Shown: piece by piece, positions 1-6,958 of the stretch
How the letters are laid out: each line of letters begins with the position of its first letter
Position numbering within the stretch: position 1 is the first letter of the stretch
DNA from: Streptomyces luteolus
GTDB taxonomy: Bacteria; Actinomycetota; Actinomycetes; Streptomycetales; Streptomycetaceae
Length of the DNA: 64,000 nt
Assembly: GCF_029968015.1 (NCBI RefSeq)
Contig: NZ_JASCIS010000020.1
Location: 1 to 64,000, forward strand
Direction of reading: 5' to 3'
Position numbers and translations under genes: made by a program
Notes under the pieces: generated by a model
What the model was told of the DNA's origin: nothing
Seen by the model: the letters and a program-made list of their open reading frames with translations, nothing else
Databases searched by the model: none

Positions 1-170
1 AAGGGTTCCACGTCCTGCACGGTGGCGACGTCCATCGTTATGAGGCGAACCATCAAGAACATCTGCCCCTGTTGCGCCTGGGGATCGCGTACATGTCCAA
101 ACCCAAAAGCGATGCGAACGGCACCCTCCTCCAGGCACAATGCGTGCAACCTGACAGCACTGAGGGATGA
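1..170 (+). CDS. 3' end of an unidentified gene (partial)
   Basis: An open frame enters the window at base 3 and runs 55 codons to a TGA at 168-170. The next gene's ATG overlaps that stop as ATGA, which is the usual sign of translational coupling and supports this being the true tail of a gene. The visible residues are hydrophilic, with a His-rich start (FHVLHGGDVHRYEANHQEH). No family is recognised from this fragment. It lies inside the proposed integrated element, so a mobile-element protein is possible but unproven. Confidence 0.5.
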   Translation, partial: GFHVLHGGDVHRYEANHQEHLPLLRLGIAYMSKPKSDANGTLLQAQCVQPDSTEG

Positions 171-976
171 CAGAAGGAAACGTCGTGATCACTCCGGAAT
201 GGCGGCCTCTTTCCCACGAGGCTGGGCTTGCCTCATACTCGCTGAGGGGTGGTCTGGCAAGTCTCAGGAAAGCCAACTACGCCGACCCTCAACTCTACTA
301 CGGCGGATTCTTTCAATACACCATCGGTCTCGAACGTGTCATGAAGCTCGCTCTAATCGTTGACTATATTGTGCAGAACGGTAGGTTTCCGTCCGACCGG
401 CAGTTCGCGAAGAAGTACGGGCACGGACTCACGGAGCTCCTTGCGGGCATCACAGACGTCCGGAATCGCCTTGCCCCATCGGCACGTGTTTGGGAACTGC
501 CGGATGCAGATCTGACTAACGCAGCTATCTCATTCCTCTCAGACTTCGCAATCAGGGCTCGCTACTACAACATTGACGTTCTCACCGGGAAAGCGAAGAC
601 TCAGGACCCAGTGGAGCGGTGGTTCTCTGAAGTTGGAAGACTACTCATAAGCAAGCGGAAGCGTCCGTGGCGCGACGTGGACTGGGCTCGAAAGCTGGAC
701 GCCCATGCGAATGCAGCAGTGTTTCAGTTCGAGACAGAAGATGGGTCCCCCATCCAGGGGTTCGCCGCAGCCGCTCAGGCTGCAAACGAGAGTGAATACG
801 TGGCCAAGGAAGGCACATTTCTCTGCGCCAGAATCGCACGCCACGCAATTTCTATACTAGTAGCCCGGGGCGGCCAGATTCCGAACGAAATACCCGTCCC
901 GCATTTTGTCGAGTTCTTTTATCTATTCACCATGGATGACGCTTACCTGAAGCGTCAAAAATCCTTCCAAGCTTAG
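167..976 (+). CDS. hypothetical protein, lower-GC orphan
   Basis: A 269-residue soluble protein with no signal peptide or clear membrane segment. The ATG at 167 overlaps the preceding stop; a GTG at 188 is an alternative start. The segment around residues 47-75 (FFQYTIGLERVMKLALIVDY) is amphipathic helix, of the kind seen at the start of HEPN-like all-helical proteins. RIARH near residue 225 is only a loose match to a HEPN R-x4-6-H motif. Codon use is visibly less GC-rich than the rest of the window (AT-ending codons are frequent), which fits recent acquisition with the element. A strong hairpin terminator follows at once. Function is unknown; a defence-type cargo gene is a guess. Confidence 0.7.
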   Translation: MTEGNVVITPEWRPLSHEAGLASYSLRGGLASLRKANYADPQLYYGGFFQYTIGLERVMKLALIVDYIVQNGRFPSDRQFAKKYGHGLTELLAGITDVRNRLAPSARVWELPDADLTNAAISFLSDFAIRARYYNIDVLTGKAKTQDPVERWFSEVGRLLISKRKRPWRDVDWARKLDAHANAAVFQFETEDGSPIQGFAAAAQAANESEYVAKEGTFLCARIARHAISILVARGGQIPNEIPVPHFVEFFYLFTMDDAYLKRQKSFQA

Positions 977-978
977 GC

Positions 979-1022
979 AAGAAGCCCACGACTGCTGAGT
1001 TTTTCAGCCGTGGGCTTCTTTT
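979..1022. terminator. bidirectional hairpin terminator
   Basis: A perfect 12-bp stem (AAGAAGCCCACG at 979-990, CGTGGGCTTCTT at 1009-1020) holds an inner 5-bp stem GCTGA/TCAGC. T-rich ends lie on both strands. It sits between the convergent genes ending at 976 and 1045, so it can serve both. Confidence 0.85.
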
Positions 1023-1044
1023 GTGCAGGTTGTCGGGAGCGAGG

Positions 1045-1353
1045 TCAGTAGGTGGGCTCGCGCGGTTCGGTCAGCGTCAGGAGGTGGCCGCGGCTGGCGG
1101 CGACGCGGAGGACGTCGCGCAAGGCGCCGGTCAGGTCCCTTGCCAGGTGCCGCAGCTCTTCGATGGCCGTGTCCTGGTCGTTGACGGTCTCGGTCGCGCC
1201 TTCCAACAGCTCTTCCGCTGAGTCAAGTTGGACCGATTCCATATTGTCGGCCAGCCGGGACATGTAGCCGCCCCTGTCGTCGGTGCTCAGGTAGCAGGGC
1301 TTGCCCTCTGGGCCCGACCACGGGAGGAGACGCAGTTCGTTCGGCTCGGTCAT
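1045..1353 (-). CDS. small hypothetical protein, last gene of GntR operon
   Basis: The frame is open further upstream, but the ATG at 1353 (MTEPNELRLLPWSGPEGKPC) overlaps the stop of the GntR gene as ATGA, so I take it as the start, giving 102 residues. The protein is acidic and helical. The N-terminal part (PWSGPEGKPCYLSTDDRGG) and the heptad-like C-terminal half (SAEELLEGATETVNDQDTAIEELRHLARDL) resemble small conserved streptomycete proteins encoded beside GntR regulators. No enzymatic motif is visible. It probably acts with, or is simply co-transcribed with, the regulator. Confidence 0.75.
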   Translation of the reverse strand: MTEPNELRLLPWSGPEGKPCYLSTDDRGGYMSRLADNMESVQLDSAEELLEGATETVNDQDTAIEELRHLARDLTGALRDVLRVAASRGHLLTLTEPREPTY

Positions 1354-2093
1354 GCTCGGGCCTGCCTCTCGTCGGTCATGGTGTGCGTGGTGAAGACGGC
1401 GTCGATGCGGTCTCCGGGGAAGGTCAGGAGCGCGGCTTCGACGATGCGGCCGGCGGAGTCGGTGGAGATGCGGGTGATGGAGAGGACGACCGACGCGGTG
1501 GCGAGCCGGAGGGACGACGCTTCGACGGTTGTCGGTGGGCGAGCGCACACCGTCTCTCGGACAGCAGCGGGAGTCGGGCCGAGTTGGGCGAATCTCGCGG
1601 CTGTCTGCCGGGAGGCGGAGTTGTCGTCGAGCACTCCGGCCGGGGCCAGGTCACGCGGCAGGTAGATGCGCGCCAGGCCGTGCGGAGACTCCCCCTCGTA
1701 GCTGAGGCACGTGAACTCTGCGAGGGGACTGCCCGTAGGAACCCCCAGCAGGGTTGCCAAGTGCGCTTGAGCCTCAACCGTGTTGCTGCGAACGGTGACG
1801 CGCAATACCGGCTCGGCAGCCATCCACGGGTCCAGGATTCCCCAGCCGCCGACGTACATGGTTTTGCGGAGCGGGCGGCGGACGAAGTTGCCCTTGCCGT
1901 GGATCTTCTCGACGAGGCCTTCGCCTTGGAGTACGGCCAGGGCGTGCCGCAAGGTCAACGTGCTGACCTTGTACCGGTCGGCCAGGTCGGCTTCGGACGG
2001 CAGGCGTTCACTGGGCCGGATGCGGCCGCTGGTGATCTGCTGCCGCAGGTCGGCGGCGATGGTGTGGCGGCGTGAGCGCATGGAGCCGGTCAC
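1350..2093 (-). CDS. GntR-family regulator with UTRA domain
   Basis: A 247-residue DNA-binding regulator of the HutC/UTRA branch. The winged helix-turn-helix is at residues 10-72 (TIAADLRQQITSGRIRPSER, then LPSEADLADRYKVSTLTLRH). The UTRA ligand domain follows at about 85-240. The GTG start overlaps the preceding stop and the stop overlaps the following gene, so four genes here are tightly coupled. UTRA domains bind small metabolites, but the ligand cannot be read from sequence. In actinomycete integrative elements such regulators (KorSA-like) control transfer or replication genes. That role fits the location but is inference. Confidence 0.9.
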   Translation of the reverse strand: MTGSMRSRRHTIAADLRQQITSGRIRPSERLPSEADLADRYKVSTLTLRHALAVLQGEGLVEKIHGKGNFVRRPLRKTMYVGGWGILDPWMAAEPVLRVTVRSNTVEAQAHLATLLGVPTGSPLAEFTCLSYEGESPHGLARIYLPRDLAPAGVLDDNSASRQTAARFAQLGPTPAAVRETVCARPPTTVEASSLRLATASVVLSITRISTDSAGRIVEAALLTFPGDRIDAVFTTHTMTDERQARA

Positions 2094-2314
2094 CGCCTTC
2101 CCCGCATGCGCACGGCGACGAGCCGAGTACGCGCATGTATGGTCAGCAACTCGCCTGACTCAAAGACCAGTTGCTTCGCTCCCTGGGGGAGCTGGAAGAG
2201 GTCTCCAACTCGGTAGGCATGGCCCCCGAGTTGGATGACATCGCCGCGTTGGACAGTGGCCGCGTTGACCTCGATGTTGGAGACCAGTGCACCAGCTGGG
2301 GTTGGGGAGCTCAC
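2090..2314 (-). CDS. small hypothetical protein
   Basis: 74 residues from a GTG at 2314 that overlaps the previous gene's stop (GTGA). The longer upstream frame belongs to the neighbouring genes in another frame. The protein looks like a small all-beta domain (VQRGDVIQLGGHAYRVGDLF), reminiscent of SH3-like or LysM-neighbour barrels that recur in streptomycete GntR operons. No catalytic motif is seen. Its stop overlaps the GntR start, so both are probably made together. Confidence 0.75.
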   Translation of the reverse strand: MSSPTPAGALVSNIEVNAATVQRGDVIQLGGHAYRVGDLFQLPQGAKQLVFESGELLTIHARTRLVAVRMRGRR

Positions 2315-2514
2315 CGCGTCACCTCCATGAGCGCGGGCAGGTCGCCAGCCGCATGGCAACGGCAGCCGCACGCTTCGCAGATCAACGGGATACCGGCGGG
2401 GGTCGGAGCCGGGTCGGACTCGGCGCAGTCGGAGTGCGTACCGACCCTGCATGCGGCCGAGCGATACGAAGCGGGGGAGGCGTCCGTGATCCTCGACTGT
2501 CGACGGGATGCCAT
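2311..2514 (-). CDS. small Cys-rich hypothetical protein
   Basis: 67 residues with a cluster CEACGCRCHAAGD near the C terminus. Three closely spaced cysteines and a histidine suggest a small metal-binding knuckle. The ATG overlaps the upstream gene's stop, and its own stop overlaps the next GTG, so it is in the middle of the coupled operon. A Shine-Dalgarno-like GGAGGTG that serves the next gene lies inside its last codons. Function is unknown. The same type of short protein is commonly found beside UTRA-GntR genes in streptomycetes. Confidence 0.7.
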   Translation of the reverse strand: MASRRQSRITDASPASYRSAACRVGTHSDCAESDPAPTPAGIPLICEACGCRCHAAGDLPALMEVTR

Positions 2515-2813
2515 CAGCGGCCTCCCACCAGGGCCGACCGGGCATCCGCGGGCAGGTGAGGGGCGACGAACACAGAAAGCGCCCGGACCCGCCTTTCACA
2601 CGCCAGCACGTACGGACGGACGAGTGCGACGTCCTCCCCAGCGAGCAGAGAGCAATGAGGCACCGGGCGGGCGGGGGTGCCAACACCTGCCCGTAGAGCG
2701 GGAGAAGAGGCCGGAAGGCAGGAGGGCATTAACGGACGGGTTCGCCGGTGCCTGCCCCTAGAGGAATTCCGCACCCTGGCAAGGGACAGGGCGCGGCAGA
2801 TACGGTTGAACAC
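2514..2813 (-). CDS. hypothetical protein, short basic/acidic
   Basis: 99 residues. The N-terminal third is Arg-rich (RVRNSSRGRHRRTRP). The C-terminal half contains LVRPYVLACERRVRALS, a pattern known in a family of small streptomycete proteins of unknown role. The stop overlaps the start of the Cys-rich gene as ATGA, supporting the frame. The exact start is less certain because several in-frame starts exist. It is the second or first gene of the operon that ends with the GntR regulator. Confidence 0.65.
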   Translation of the reverse strand: MFNRICRALSLARVRNSSRGRHRRTRPLMPSCLPASSPALRAGVGTPARPVPHCSLLAGEDVALVRPYVLACERRVRALSVFVAPHLPADARSALVGGR

Positions 2814-2825
2814 GCTGTTCAGCTC

Positions 2826-3143
2826 CTATCGCTGACGGCTCGGTCCCCCGACATCGCCCGTCGAGGGGACCGTTCTGCGTACGACCGCCCAGAGGGTGCG
2901 GCCGTTCAAGCTGGCGGCGAGAAGCCCGAATTGATCGGCCTCGGCCACCACGTCCAGGACCTCCCGCCATAACTCGGCGGAGGGTTCACCGGGCACTTCC
3001 GCTTCCACCGATGTGTGCCTTGGGTGTTCCTCCACTCGTACGGAGAGCCCCAGGGCGGACAACCGGGCAGCGATGGACCCCGCGCTCACTCCCGAACCAC
3101 TCCCGAACTGGGCACAGGGCAGCCTCCGTTGCTCGACAATCAC
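2826..3143 (-). CDS. hypothetical protein, first gene of GntR operon
   Basis: 105 residues from a GTG start. The sequence VLDVVAEADQFGLLAASLNGRTLWAVVR reads like a small alpha/beta domain of a streptomycete-specific family. No catalytic residues are recognisable. It starts about 50 bases from the divergent GntR gene and shares the promoter region with its CTAG repeats. It is therefore likely the first gene of the minus-strand operon. Confidence 0.7.
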   Translation of the reverse strand: MIVEQRRLPCAQFGSGSGVSAGSIAARLSALGLSVRVEEHPRHTSVEAEVPGEPSAELWREVLDVVAEADQFGLLAASLNGRTLWAVVRRTVPSTGDVGGPSRQR

Positions 3144-3159
3144 GTTCAGTGAAGCCAGT

Positions 3160-3187
3160 TAACTAGATTGGAGCTAGTGGACTAGAT
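3160..3187. promoter_or_regulatory. putative GntR operator, repeated CTAG motifs
   Basis: Two direct copies of ACTAGATT flank an inverted pair CTAGTGGACTAG, all within 28 bases of the divergent intergenic region. UTRA-type GntR proteins bind short inverted repeats of this style close to their own start. The site is placed to repress both the GntR gene at 3195 and the minus-strand operon. Confidence 0.6.
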
Positions 3188-3194
3188 TTTCCAT

Positions 3195-3950
3195 ATGCCT
3201 GAGCAGCCGCCCTATCTCCGCATCGCCGACGAACTGCGGCGGCGCATCGCGGACCACGAGTGGGAACCTGGGGACCGCCTGCCCTCCCGCGCCCAGATCG
3301 GCCAGGAGTGCGGCGTGGGCGAGAACGTGGTGCGCCGGGCCCAGGAGTTGCTGATCTCGCAAGGCGTGCTTGAGGGACGTGCCGGTTCGGGTACGTACGT
3401 CGCCGAGCCCCGGCAACGCGTACGCGTGGTGCGGTCGTCCGCACGCGAGCAGCCCGAAGGGTCGCCGTTCCGCGCCGACATGAAGGCCGTCGGCAGACAG
3501 GGCGACTGGGAGAGCAGGACCGACGCCAAAGTGCCGGCCCCCACAGACATCGCGGTGCGGCTCGGGATCTCCGAGGGCGAGCTGTGCGTCCGGACCACGT
3601 ACGAGTTCCTGGCGGACGCCAAGCCCGTTCAGCTGTCGACGAGTTGGGAGCCGTACGACCTCACCGCCGGCACCCTCGTCGTACTCCCCGAAGGCGGACC
3701 GCATGCAGGCGCCGGAGTCGTGAACCGCATGGCGGCCATCGGCATCACCGTCAGCCACGCCGTCGAGCAACCGGAACCCCGGCAGGCGACCGCCGAGGAG
3801 GCGTCGCTGCTCGGCATCCAGAAGGCCGCACTCGTCACGCACATCCGGCGGACCTACTACAGCGACGACGGGCGGCCAGTCGAGACGGCGGACATCGTGG
3901 TGCCCGCCAGCCGCTGCGAGATCGTGTACGAAGTCCCGATCAGTCGTTAG
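3195..3950 (+). CDS. GntR-family regulator with UTRA domain
   Basis: A 251-residue HutC-subfamily repressor. The winged helix-turn-helix spans residues 5-72 (YLRIADELRRRIADHEWEPG, then DRLPSRAQIGQECGVGENVV). The UTRA domain lies at about 95-240 and contains the typical R-T-x-Y segment (VRTTYEFLADAKPVQLSTSW). The ATG lies 8 bases after the CTAG repeat cluster. It faces another UTRA-GntR operon, so the two may cross-regulate. Ligand unknown. Confidence 0.92.
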   Translation: MPEQPPYLRIADELRRRIADHEWEPGDRLPSRAQIGQECGVGENVVRRAQELLISQGVLEGRAGSGTYVAEPRQRVRVVRSSAREQPEGSPFRADMKAVGRQGDWESRTDAKVPAPTDIAVRLGISEGELCVRTTYEFLADAKPVQLSTSWEPYDLTAGTLVVLPEGGPHAGAGVVNRMAAIGITVSHAVEQPEPRQATAEEASLLGIQKAALVTHIRRTYYSDDGRPVETADIVVPASRCEIVYEVPISR

Positions 3951-3979
3951 CACGGGATAGCGCGGATTAGGCAGGGCAG

Positions 3980-4168
3980 TTGAGTAAGCGGCGCTACGTT
4001 GCCCGGGGGGTACCCGGCGGGTACCGGATCTGGGACAACAAGGCCCGACGCTGGTGGGGCGACCTGTACGAACTCTGCCCTGACGATCTGCTCGCAGAGC
4101 TGAACAGCGGCGCCAACCTCGAGAAGATCACCGCCCTCATGAAGCGCTACCGCGCCCTCAAGCGATAG
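3980..4168 (+). CDS. small hypothetical protein
   Basis: 62 residues, very basic (MSKRRYVARGVPGGYRIWDN), from a TTG start 29 bases after the GntR stop with a GGCAG upstream. The motif GYRIWDNKARRWWGDLYELCP is recognisable as a short conserved streptomycete protein usually found just after such GntR genes. There is no membrane segment. Likely co-transcribed with the regulator; role unknown. Confidence 0.65.
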   Translation: MSKRRYVARGVPGGYRIWDNKARRWWGDLYELCPDDLLAELNSGANLEKITALMKRYRALKR

Positions 4169-4262
4169 CCCGTGTTCCTCATGGCACCCGGCCGGTGGCG
4201 ACAGGTCCCCGCCATCGCCCGTACGGTGTTCGGAGCAAGGGCCCCAACTGGGCTCTGTTTAC

Positions 4263-4559
4263 TCAGGAACCGCAGTCGCGGCCGGCATCACATTGCCAGC
4301 CCGAGAAGCCGCCTTCGCGGGGATTCTCGATGTCGTGGTCGAACTGAAGGATTCCCCAAGCAACCCAGGCAATGAAGGCGATACATAGGCCGAGTCCGCC
4401 CCACAGCGCCACCTTCTTCAGAAGGGCGCCTCGGCCTGTGCCGTTCTCGTGGGAGCCAGGTCCGCGGCCCCCGTCCCGGGCAGCACCCTGGCGCCCCGGA
4501 CGGGCGGTGTCCGACGGTTCCGGAAGCGGTGGCCGTGCTCCCGTGTGCCGGCCCTTCAT
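4263..4559 (-). CDS. small single-pass membrane protein
   Basis: 98 residues. A Gly/Arg/Pro-rich cytoplasmic N terminus is followed by one hydrophobic helix at about 47-69 (LWGGLGLCIAFIAWVAWGIL) and a short tail with two cysteines (WQCDAGRDC) that could form an external disulfide. Its ATG overlaps the stop of the ESX-like gene, so it belongs to that three-gene unit. It may anchor or accompany a secreted partner. No family is recognised. Confidence 0.65.
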   Translation of the reverse strand: MKGRHTGARPPLPEPSDTARPGRQGAARDGGRGPGSHENGTGRGALLKKVALWGGLGLCIAFIAWVAWGILQFDHDIENPREGGFSGWQCDAGRDCGS

Positions 4560-5686
4560 GAGCGGGCCGTCATGTCACCCGACGAGCCAGACACGTTGAA
4601 GTCCCGTGCCATTCCGGAAGTGTGCAGATGAGCGATATCGGCCTGCTCCAACTCCATGCCCAACGGCCCCGGTCCGCCGCCGGACACCGTGGCACGGTGC
4701 TCGCTGGGGATGCCCCAGTCGTACCGTTTTTTGACCTCGACGTGGTACGTGATCTCGCCGTCCTCCTTCTCCCCAACGAGACGGTATTGAAAGTGGTTCA
4801 GCGCGTAGTACCACTCCATGCTGCTGTCACCGTGCTCTGGCTTGGGCGCGGTGGAGGACCAGTCGGTGGTAAACGGCCCGTCCTCTCGCTTACGGACGTC
4901 GTTCTTCAGGGTGTTGTCGACGTCCTTTTGGAAAGCAGGGATCTCATCCATCATCTGTTGCGGGTCGACCTCGACTGGCTTCCCGGTGCCTTCCAAGTAA
5001 TGCTGAACCAGGCCAGCGGCCGTCGGCCAGCCCTTGATCGTGGCGAAGTAGGCGGCCACGTTGTTGAGTTGGTTATGGACCTGGCGGTCTTTGGCAGTGG
5101 GCTCCACAACGCCGAATTCACGGTTCTCGGTCTCGAAGTTGTCGACCGTGCCGAAGATCACCTTGAGGCTCTTCGTCAGCCATTCGTCGTCTTCCGCAGC
5201 ATCATCGAGAAGCTTCCGCGCACGGGTTTCGAGTGAGTCTGCAGTTGCCCTACGCTCGGCCAGCTTCCTGTCGGCCTCCGGGTCGTTCCGGTCGTAGAAC
5301 GCCTCCCATGCGACGCTGCCCGTATCGGAGATCGTCATCACTTCCCGCTGGGCCTCTTCTTGAAGCTTCTCGGCTCGCAGCTTCAGCCCCGCCAGCCCCT
5401 TCACACCGCCACGGCCGGTGTCGCCGTCAGCCTCTGTGTCCAGGAACTTCCGCAGCGCTCTGACCTCTTTGTCCAGCGCTTCTATGTTCATCTGGACGCG
5501 ATCACAGTATTTCTGCGCAGCGCGGCCGCCATCGCCACGCCAGTGGTCCTTGCTGAGAGGCACCACCACGTCATTTTCAAAGCCCGTCAGGGCTTCCTTC
5601 AGCTTCTTGTGGATCGTCGCCCACTCGTCAGCGAACGTTTCCAGTCCTGCGACGTCAAGTCGCAGCAGCGCGGTGAAGCTGGGCAT
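4556..5686 (-). CDS. ESX/WXG100-like long protein
   Basis: 376 residues from the ATG at 5686 (MPSFTALLRLDVAGLETFAD); the open frame continues upstream but without a plausible start. Residues 1-120 are helical and carry HWRGDGG, a W-x-G turn as in WXG100 proteins, followed by a long heptad-rich helix. The middle is further coiled coil, and the C-terminal 120 residues are mixed beta. Such long helical proteins encoded beside a short WXG100-like partner are typical type VII secretion substrates or their toxins in actinobacteria. No catalytic toxin motif is evident. It sits between a WXG-like gene and a small membrane protein. Confidence 0.7.
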   Translation of the reverse strand: MPSFTALLRLDVAGLETFADEWATIHKKLKEALTGFENDVVVPLSKDHWRGDGGRAAQKYCDRVQMNIEALDKEVRALRKFLDTEADGDTGRGGVKGLAGLKLRAEKLQEEAQREVMTISDTGSVAWEAFYDRNDPEADRKLAERRATADSLETRARKLLDDAAEDDEWLTKSLKVIFGTVDNFETENREFGVVEPTAKDRQVHNQLNNVAAYFATIKGWPTAAGLVQHYLEGTGKPVEVDPQQMMDEIPAFQKDVDNTLKNDVRKREDGPFTTDWSSTAPKPEHGDSSMEWYYALNHFQYRLVGEKEDGEITYHVEVKKRYDWGIPSEHRATVSGGGPGPLGMELEQADIAHLHTSGMARDFNVSGSSGDMTARS

Positions 5687-5721
5687 GTCCCATTCCTGTG
5701 TGCCGTTGAAGTCTGTGGATG

Positions 5722-6183
5722 TCAGGAGAACTGAGAGGCCGTGCGCGTCTCGTTCGCGTCGTAGGCATCCGCGCTGAGACGGAAGTTGTCCGCTGCCTGG
5801 TCGAGCCGCTGAACGACGAACCGATTCAGGTCCTCCCAACGCCCTTCAAGCTCGTCGAGGCTGCCGACGAAGTCCCACCCCTCGGCAGCTCGGGCCAAGT
5901 CGACACTCGCGTCCTCCCCCAAGCCCCGTGTCTTACGGATGACCTCGGACGCTGTTTCGCAGTGTTCAGCCCTCTTACGCAGGAACGATGATGTGACACC
6001 AAGGTCCGGGTCTTTGCCCCACGGAGCCGGCGGGGTCGGGCTGGGATTCGGAGAGGGCGACGGCTCGGGGGTGGGGCGATCGCCGCCAGATCCTGGCCCG
6101 GAGGGCGAGGGGCTTGGGGTGGGGCCCGGCGATGGCTCCGCGGTCAATGCGTATGCTGCCCTCGGATCGACTGGCTCGCCCAT
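5722..6183 (-). CDS. WXG100-like protein with Pro/Ser-rich N terminus
   Basis: 153 residues. A 50-residue Pro/Ser/Thr repeat region (PSPGPTPSPSPSGPG) precedes a helical hairpin. The second helix, RFVVQRLDQAADNFRLSADAYDANE, is very like the C-terminal helix of WXG100 (EsxA-type) proteins. A strong GGGGGAGA ribosome site precedes the ATG. It is the first gene of a three-gene unit with the long ESX-like protein. The N-terminal Pro-rich extension is unusual for the roughly 100-residue family. Secretion by a type VII system elsewhere in the genome is inferred. Confidence 0.65.
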   Translation of the reverse strand: MGEPVDPRAAYALTAEPSPGPTPSPSPSGPGSGGDRPTPEPSPSPNPSPTPPAPWGKDPDLGVTSSFLRKRAEHCETASEVIRKTRGLGEDASVDLARAAEGWDFVGSLDELEGRWEDLNRFVVQRLDQAADNFRLSADAYDANETRTASQFS

Positions 6184-6422
6184 GATCTCCCCCAGCTACC
6201 GCGTACACACGTCCCTCATGGGACGTGATGGACTCTAATGAAATGTACAGGACACTCAAATGGGGGCCGCGAGTCCACCTCACGATTCCGGCCCGTGCCC
6301 GATCCGTGCCCGGCCTGTCGGGGCACCCCGGGGAACGGCGGCGAAACACCAACCACCACTGACTCATCCCTAGAAGCCATAGCTGCAGGTCAGAGGCCAA
6401 ATCCGCTGAGATCACCCCGCGA

Positions 6423-6466
6423 TTCCCAAGCTCAGAGCGCGGGTTCGATTCCCGTCACCCGCTCCA
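6423..6466 (+). mobile_element. 3' half of tRNA-Gly(CCC), probable attR of an integrated element
   Basis: The 44 bases correspond to the anticodon loop onward of a tRNA-Gly: loop TTCCCAA, anticodon-stem 3' strand GCTC, T arm GCGGGTTCGATTCCCGT, acceptor strand CACCCGC and CCA. The acceptor 5' strand, D arm and anticodon-stem 5' strand are missing, so it cannot be a working tRNA. Duplication of a tRNA 3' end is the hallmark of tyrosine-integrase insertion. From its orientation, the complete tRNA and the rest of the element should lie to the left, before base 1. Confidence 0.8.
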
Positions 6467-6472
6467 CAGCTC

Positions 6473-6497
6473 AGCCCCAGGTCATCGACCTGGGGCT
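6473..6497 (+). terminator. hairpin terminator after the tRNA remnant
   Basis: AGCCCCAGGT and ACCTGGGGCT form a perfect 10-bp stem with loop CATCG, followed by a T-rich tract (AGTTTGTTGT). It lies 7 bases after the CCA end, where a tRNA-Gly transcript would normally stop. Confidence 0.8.
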
Positions 6498-6528
6498 AGT
6501 TTGTTGTCTAGTCCAATTTCGGCGCTCG

Positions 6529-6545
6529 TGCCATTCGCGTGCCAT
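6529..6545. repeat. 17-bp repeat, also at 33444-33460
   Basis: TGCCATTCGCGTGCCAT is identical at both places and is itself a direct repeat of TGCCAT. Short TGCCA repeats next to tRNA insertion sites resemble integrase arm-binding sites. Whether the pair marks ends of a second island is inference. Confidence 0.45.
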
Positions 6546-6742
6546 AACGGGGCGGCCGACGCTGGCAGTTGAGGGTTTCCGGACCTTGCCCGGTGACCTG
6601 ACCTGGCGTCATTCCAAATCGCGAGACGCTTTTCAGTGACCTGGGTCGCAGGTGTGCGGACGCGGTGCGTCGGTGCCAGACCGGCCGCGTGGCTCCGCCC
6701 TAGGCCCAGGACGGCGCCACGGGCCAGGGCGGCAGCCGACAG

Positions 6743-6958
6743 TCAGGCGGTGGCTGTAGCCGTGTAGCCGGCGGCGGCGATGGCCGCGACGATCTCCTGG
6801 GCCGGGACTGGGCGTTCGAGTTCGACGACGGTGCGTTCGGTGCGCAGGTTGGTGGTGCTGGTGGTGACGCCGGGGAGTTCTTCGATCTCGTCGTCGATGA
6901 GGAGTCCGCAGCTGTTGCAGTGCATGCCGGTGATCGCGAATTCGAGGCGGAGGGTCAT
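6743..6958 (-). CDS. CopZ-like heavy-metal chaperone (HMA domain)
   Basis: 71 residues forming one heavy-metal-associated ferredoxin-fold domain. The metal-binding GMHCNSC motif is at residues 11-17. It is the expected length for a Cu(I) chaperone and lacks any ATPase. The ATG overlaps the stop of the TauE/cupredoxin gene as ATGA. It is the last gene of the metal operon that begins with ArsR near 10259. It probably hands copper between the membrane protein and other sites. The local operon organisation suggests control by the ArsR repressor. Confidence 0.92.
   Translation of the reverse strand: MTLRLEFAITGMHCNSCGLLIDDEIEELPGVTTSTTNLRTERTVVELERPVPAQEIVAAIAAAGYTATATA

Noticed and set aside
4002..4026. 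CsoR-like GGGGGGTACCC sequence
   Set aside because: It lies inside the 3980 gene and lacks the symmetric TACCC-N-GGGTA form.
6410..6466. complete tRNA gene
   Set aside because: The acceptor 5' strand, D arm and anticodon-stem 5' half are missing.
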